DNA of 44,487 bases from Trichomonas tenax. Lineage: Eukaryota > Parabasalia > Trichomonadida > Trichomonadidae. Below, one piece after another: positions 40,569-44,487 of the stretch. The notes beneath the pieces were generated by a model. That model had not been told where the DNA came from and ran no database searches. It was given only the letters and a program-made list of their open reading frames with translations. Position 1 is the first letter of the stretch. Each line of letters begins with the position of its first letter. Location of the stretch: assembly GCA_023091735.1 (NCBI GenBank), contig JALKBU010000371.1, positions 1 to 44,487 on the forward strand, written 5' to 3'. Both the position numbers and the translations under genes were made by a program.

Positions 40569-41045
40569 TCATATCAGTAAACAGCCGCGAGATTTTGGAG
40601 GTTGTTGATTTGCGTTTTGCATTCGTGTATTATTCATTGGAGAAGGATTGCTGACTATTTCAACACGTCTTGGCGGTGGTGGACGACTCATTTGCGGTTC
40701 ATTTTCTGTATCTTGATATCTACTGGAATCAAATGATCCAGAATCGCCATCAGAGTTCTTTGTACCCTTAACAACCATTGTTGTTGAGTTTCTATCGATT
40801 TTTTGACTTCTTGGTGTTGAATTAACGTCCAAAGTATCGGATTTACGTCGTGGCATCGCCTTTGGCTTACTCATGTCGGTGGAACTATCTCCTTTACTCG
40901 ATTTCGTAGGATTAGATTTTCTACTAAATTGCTCACTCGATGAATCTTCGTCTTCGTCGCGTCTCTGCATCGTTGGTTCTAAAACTTTATCACCTTCATC
41001 GGAATCTACGCTCAAATGAACGGATTTGTCGTCAGATGAACTCAT
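40569..41045 (-). CDS. Ser-rich disordered protein with CaaX box (CLLI)
   Basis: The product is 158 aa. It is rich in Ser, Asp, Arg, Pro and Asn, without hydrophobic core or span, and includes a PPPPRR patch. The end PPKSRGCLLI gives Cys-Leu-Leu-Ile at the very C-terminus, a CaaX box suited to geranylgeranylation or farnesylation, with basic residues before it. It would be a lipid-anchored cytosolic adaptor. No GTPase motifs are present, which makes it unlike the common prenylated Rabs and Ras proteins. The family is not recognised. Confidence 0.7.
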   Translation of the reverse strand: MSSSDDKSVHLSVDSDEGDKVLEPTMQRRDEDEDSSSEQFSRKSNPTKSSKGDSSTDMSKPKAMPRRKSDTLDVNSTPRSQKIDRNSTTMVVKGTKNSDGDSGSFDSSRYQDTENEPQMSRPPPPRRVEIVSNPSPMNNTRMQNANQQPPKSRGCLLI

Positions 41046-41221
41046 TTAATGAAAAATAACAGATTGTCACATTTTAATTAAAATTTATGAAAATTTTTGA
41101 GATTTGGCCATTTATCTCTTTCTGCTGAATAGATATTGACCATTTAAATCTATTTTAATCATCCAATCACGATGTTATCGTTTGAAATTTGATTTTGACT
41201 GTTAATAATTTTGTAATAAAG

Positions 41222-41695
41222 TGTGGGACAAAAGTGCGCTATCGTCTTTTAACATTTGACATATTACATGGCGAGTTGTTTTCTTCAATTGCAATTTAGC
41301 GAATTGCTCCGCAACAGATGACGATCAATGGCTCCGCTACTCCATTGAATCGTCATCAGTTGCTCCGGTTTTTATCCAAAAAATTTGTTGCGAAGGCAAT
41401 CGCTAATTCTCCAGGCCATTCTCTGCGGCGCAATTACAGTTGTATCTCTCAATAGCTCAGCGCTTTGCAAGCGCCTCGGTCTTACTCACGCCCGTCCACT
41501 ATTTTTGAGGCAAAAGATTTTTTTTTCTAAAAAGAAAAAGTTTGTTGCGCGCGAGTCAAAATTGCATCAATAAGGTGTATAGTTCAACAATTAGCGATTA
41601 GGCCATGCACGAGAATCGAAATTTTTTAAATTTACATGTAAAAATTTGACACTTTACATGTCATATAAAAGACGATAGCGCACTATTGTCCTACA
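41222..41695. mobile_element. Family B TIR element, complete 474-bp copy (MITE)
   Basis: TIRs of about 29 bp begin TGTGGGACAAAAGTGCGC on the left and TGTAGGACAATAGTGCGC (inverted) on the right. It has no coding capacity. Inside: a hairpin ATGACGATCAATGG / CCATTGAATCGTCAT (41319-41356) with GCTCCG repeated around it; a tRNA-Ala-like anticodon arm GCGC-TTTGCAA-GCGC after TAGCTCAG (about 41454-41475); and, on the minus strand, a tRNA-like block GGCCTAATCGCTAATTG with T-arm-like TTTTGACTCGCGC. It supplies the empty site for the insertion at 36210. Confidence 0.8.
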
Positions 41696-41825
41696 AAAAT
41701 GCAAATGTTATCATTTAATATTAACTTTAGTTAGAAATGAATGAACGCCTCTGCCAGCGCTCCTTTTTTTGCGATTATTGAGAATAAAATAATTGTTTAT
41801 ACTGAATAATGTTTCCATTAAATTA

Positions 41826-41945
41826 TTAACCATAGAAAAGAATACGCAAAATTGCAGCCACGTTCCACCAAAAACTGACAGCTATACCACCAATAAATCC
41901 ACCATTGATCAAAACGAGGGGACACTGCAATCTTGAAGAAAATGT
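41826..41945 (-). pseudogene. Short hydrophobic coding relic
   Basis: A 39-codon frame on the minus strand reads LVLINGGFIGGIAVSFWWNV followed by AAILRILFYG and stop. It has no ATG and is preceded by TAG. The Gly/Trp-rich hydrophobic pattern looks like the C-terminal membrane segment of a real protein rather than random A/T translation. It sits just left of the tail-fibre-like relic and could belong to the same inserted element. Confidence 0.35.
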
Positions 41946-42018
41946 CTAATCCTAGCTCATCTAATTCAACATTTAAAGCGTGTCATATAGCTTTGCTGAT
42001 CTTGTCCAAAACATCAGC

Positions 42019-43183
42019 ATGATTAGCTTCATATGTTTAATTAATGATAATCTTACATCTTTCACGAAATACCCCGATGATCACGACACTGAATTTTTAG
42101 AAGAAACATAAGAACAGACAAATATAAAAGTGGGTAAAATATATACTCAGGAAATAGATATAAATGATAAAAACTTAATGAGAGAATTGAATAATAAGGC
42201 AGATGTCAACCATGAACATCAAAACATCGAACGCTTAACGGTTCATGAAATTAGAGGATTTATGAAAGAAGGAAGAGAAGGTGAAAATATTAAAAATGAA
42301 GACAGAACGGAAACGGTTATAACACCAGAAGCTCCTATATATGTGATTCCTGATTTCACTGACGGATTGCAGACAAAGGCGGTAATAATTAAAAATGATG
42401 AAATTATCAATGTTGAACAAGTGCTGAATAGTAAGGCGGACAAAGTAATAACTGACACTTTAACTTTAAATTTGACAAATGTCATGAATGCATTGAATGA
42501 TAAAGCCGACAAGGAACAATTAGTAGAGGCTTTAAATAAAATTGAAACAAAGGCAGGCAAAACAGAAGTCCAAAAAGTTAAGGAAGAATTAAATTATAAC
42601 ACAAATGAATTATCGTCAAGAATTGAACAAGGAATCATTGATGTAAGAAATAGTCGTAACGATAAAGCGTCGACATTAGATTTAGTGGAAGCATTAAATA
42701 AAATAGAAACAAAGGCAGCAAACGCAAAAATGAAGCACTAATGACAATTTACCCTGTAGGTTCAATATATACATCGATGAATCCAACAAATCCTGCTCAA
42801 TTATTCGATTTTGGACGATGGAATCAAATAGTCGATCGTTTCTTATACTGCGCTAATTCTTCAAATCAAACAGGAGGAAGAAAAAGATTTCAGTAAATAA
42901 CTTATCCGCACATAATCACTACTTTTCAGGTACAACATCAACGGCAGGAGATCATACTCATTCAATCAGTAATAGAGATTATTATGGATGCGATAACGGA
43001 GGAAAAGAAACAATTTCACGTTATGATATTTCATCAGATTCCAGAGAATACAACACCGGTTTAAGCATTGATCATGCAGGAAGTCACACTCATTCAGTTT
43101 ACGGAAACAATGCCGACACTGGTTCAGGCATTGATTACATGCAGCCATTTATGACTGTTTACGCGCGGTATATGGTTTATTAA
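42019..43183 (+). pseudogene. Phage tail-fibre/collar-like gene, broken into three frames
   Basis: Frame 1 (42019-42738, internal TAA at 42109) has heptad-like repeats with KADVNHEHQNI, LNDKADKEQLVEALNKIETKA (in part) and NDKASTLDLVEALNKIE, a trimeric-fibre shaft pattern. Frame 2 (about 42739-42893) begins YPVGSIYTSMNPTNPAQLF...GRW, the opening of phage baseplate Gp10/tail-fibre C-terminal domains. Frame 3 (about 42897-43183) gives LSAHNHYFSG, AGDHTHSI, AGSHTHSV and ends MQPFMTVYARYMVY. The HxH motifs are those that bind metal in short tail fibres and the end matches the collar family's closing strand. Two frameshifts and one stop make it non-functional as read. Likely source: a Maverick/Polinton-like or other viral element. 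Confidence 0.8.
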
Positions 43184-43406
43184 TAAACCACTTTTGACTT
43201 CATATTTTTGAAAATTAATTTTTGACCCTTTCCTAGAAATATTTTTATCTGCCTACCAACAATCGCATGACAAAATAAATTTCATCACCAATGGAAAAAT
43301 AAATTATATCATACATTTAAAATAAAAAATTAACGATGATTTTGAAATTTATGAAATCTTTAATTCCCTATAGAGGAGCCAGGGCTCTTTTTAAGAGCTT
43401 GACATT
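43184..43406. other. AT-rich spacer
   Basis: Between the tail-fibre relic and the minus-strand fragment. It contains an imperfect hairpin GAGCCAGGGCTC with GAGCTTG (about 43376-43402). No gene was recognised. Confidence 0.35.
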
Positions 43407-43631
43407 TTATAAAGTCATAAGATTTAAAATTAATAATAACGTTTGTTTTGAAAGAATTGAAAATTTAATTCCTACATGGGGGACCGAGTTTGCACCACTG
43501 ACTCTGACAAGGTCTGACGTGTAAGTGTCATACATCAACATTTGTTGTGTTTCAAGATAGAGAGAGTCAGCATCAAGAACACTCATTTGGGAATTTTTTA
43601 ACTCTTGAATCACCACATTTAAAAAGTAACT
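43407..43631 (-). pseudogene. Coding fragment of unknown family, truncated at a poly(A/T) tract
   Basis: An open frame on the minus strand without ATG, entering from an A/T homopolymer (about 43634-43665), reads VVIQELKNSQMSVLDADSLY, then LETQQMLMYDTYTSDLVRVS and GANSVPHVGIKF before degenerating. The composition is clearly protein-like, unlike the surrounding text. I do not know the family. It may be part of the same inserted element as the tail-fibre relic. Confidence 0.4.
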
Positions 43632-43717
43632 TTTTTTTCAAAAAAAAAAAAAAAAAAAAAAAACGGAAATTAAAAATATAATTTTTTGCGTATTCAAATT
43701 TGAAGGTTAAAGAATGA

Positions 43718-43766
43718 CATTATATTTACACTTTTTGAGCATAGCTCAAAAAGTGTAAATATAATG
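43718..43766. repeat. Perfect 23-bp palindrome with 3-nt loop
   Basis: CATTATATTTACACTTTTTG followed by AGC, then ATA, then the exact complement. All 23 pairs match. It lies between two minus-strand coding fragments, so it could be a terminator-like hairpin, a foldback remnant or an element end. Confidence 0.8.
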
Positions 43767-43778
43767 ATAATATGTTAT

Positions 43779-43961
43779 TTATAACAAATTTTCTTTCATA
43801 TATGAAATACCCTTTGGCTCTTTAATCATGAAAAAATAAAAATTTACACCAAAAAAGTTCTCCCCCTCAAATACCTGACCTCCAACACTTCCAAGAGATT
43901 TATTGTGTCTTGGGAAAAAAATCGCATTTTTGGCTCTTTTGGGAAACATTACAATTTCCAT
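43779..43961 (-). CDS. Short open frame, doubtful gene
   Basis: A 60-codon frame from ATG 43961 contains FPKRAKNAIFFPRHNKSLGS and VGGQVFEGENFFGVNFYFFM. The Gly/Phe pattern is less random than expected for A/T-rich DNA. There is no initiator match and no known family. It could be an eroded fragment or chance. Confidence 0.2.
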   Translation of the reverse strand: MEIVMFPKRAKNAIFFPRHNKSLGSVGGQVFEGENFFGVNFYFFMIKEPKGISYMKENLL

Positions 43962-44029
43962 ATTAAGGGCTACAAGCAACACAATATAGAGTCAACTAAA
44001 GATATTAATGAATGCCATTATCTCACACA

Positions 44030-44051
44030 AAAATTTTGCCGGCAAAATTTT
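44030..44051. repeat. Perfect 22-bp dyad
   Basis: AAAATTTTGCC followed by its exact complement without a spacer. A continuous dyad of this size could be a binding site for a dimeric protein or part of a repeat end. Confidence 0.55.
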
Positions 44052-44207
44052 CATTCATATCAAAAAGTGATCCGCTTTTCAATTTTGTCATTTTTTGTCC
44101 TTAAGGCATTGCTTGCTATGACATGCTGATCTTAATTTTCGAATTTTAAAAATTTGTTTAATTTTTTTTTGTATTTTATAATTTTCTGAATTGGTGTCAG
44201 AGTTAAA

Positions 44208-44487
44208 ATGCTTGTTTTTCATAAGGTAATATCGCTATTACACACAAGCTGCTCATTCTTGCAGATTTCTCGAAGTTGGAATGAGTATTTTACAGGAACA
44301 CCGACACATATTGATAAAATAACCCAATATATAACTCAATCCGGAAATATTTATGTTAACGAAGTTGTATTTCAAGATTTCAAACCAAATGGATGCATAA
44401 GAATAAGTGACAACAGTGGAAATACAAAAATGTTACTCGAAAAATGCTCTTTCTTAAGTTGTTCCTTTAATTCAGGTGATGGAGGTT
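44208..44487 (+). CDS. 5' end of a Pmp-like surface protein gene (runs off the window)
   Basis: An unbroken frame from ATG 44208 to the last base gives 93 residues. It begins MLVFHKVISLLHTSCSFLQI. It then contains the repeat-like pattern INEVVFQDF-type YVNEVVFQDFKPNGCIRISD and LEKCSFLSCSFNSGDGG. Short strands ending in N or C, an F-x-x-C pattern and a closing GGA/GGx are the hallmarks of polymorphic-outer-membrane-protein-like (Pmp) parallel beta-helix proteins, a large surface family in Trichomonas. No cleavable signal peptide is certain. The C-terminal membrane anchor would lie beyond the window. Confidence 0.65.
   Translation, partial: MLVFHKVISLLHTSCSFLQISRSWNEYFTGTPTHIDKITQYITQSGNIYVNEVVFQDFKPNGCIRISDNSGNTKMLLEKCSFLSCSFNSGDGG

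Overview
The window looks like nuclear DNA from a parabasalid flagellate of the Trichomonas/Tritrichomonas type. Reasons: it is very AT-rich; the genes are intron-free and lie singly on either strand with short intergenic gaps; several starts are preceded within about 25 bases by a TCA-Y-T-T-T initiator-like motif; many stop codons read TAAA; it has nuclear-type tRNA genes and typical eukaryotic proteins (DNA polymerase alpha, BDP1, YJU2, ADAT2, RasGEF, cytosolic carboxypeptidase, actin-related protein). The species cannot be fixed from the sequence alone.

Layout. 1-5.5 kb: a dead Myb gene with three nonsense codons, tRNA-Glu(UUC), a macrodomain gene, a TRIC-like membrane protein and a decayed exported/surface-type gene that ends against a TIR element. 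5.5-15 kb: an acyltransferase with HxxxDG motif, the replicative polymerase POLA1, then a repeat cluster (a 780-bp foldback palindrome abutting a second copy of the 5.5-kb TIR element) and a tRNA-Val(GAC) followed by a decayed duplicate. 15-29 kb is the dense housekeeping core: a Cys/His-rich unknown, a glycosyltransferase-like type II membrane protein, an HMG-box protein, a coiled-coil protein, a LisH protein, small and large membrane proteins, YJU2, ADAT2 head-to-head with a tiny UIM protein, a CCP-type carboxypeptidase and a Cys-rich single-pass protein. 29-31.6 kb is a gene-poor AT-rich gap with one GC-richer island. 31.6-36 kb: BDP1, a divergent actin-related protein and a LisH-RasGEF. 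36-44.5 kb is accessory: two nested transposons, a decayed type I surface protein gene, a CaaX-tailed Ser-rich protein, a complete MITE, a broken phage-tail-fibre-like gene with relics around it, and the 5' end of a Pmp-like surface gene running off the edge.

How the parts fit. ADAT2 makes inosine-34 in A34 tRNAs, so a tRNA-Val with a G34 anticodon in the same window is of interest. BDP1 (TFIIIB) serves the Pol III genes, and two transposon families carry tRNA-like box B sequences. The strongest unusual signals are: (1) a 1518-bp element flanked by exact 6-bp duplications, whose empty target is present in this same window; (2) a eukaryote-embedded tail-fibre gene with an HxH-rich collar-like C-terminus, in three reading frames; (3) the tRNA-like TIR elements; (4) a recurrent TGACATGTAAA motif shared by promoters and repeats.
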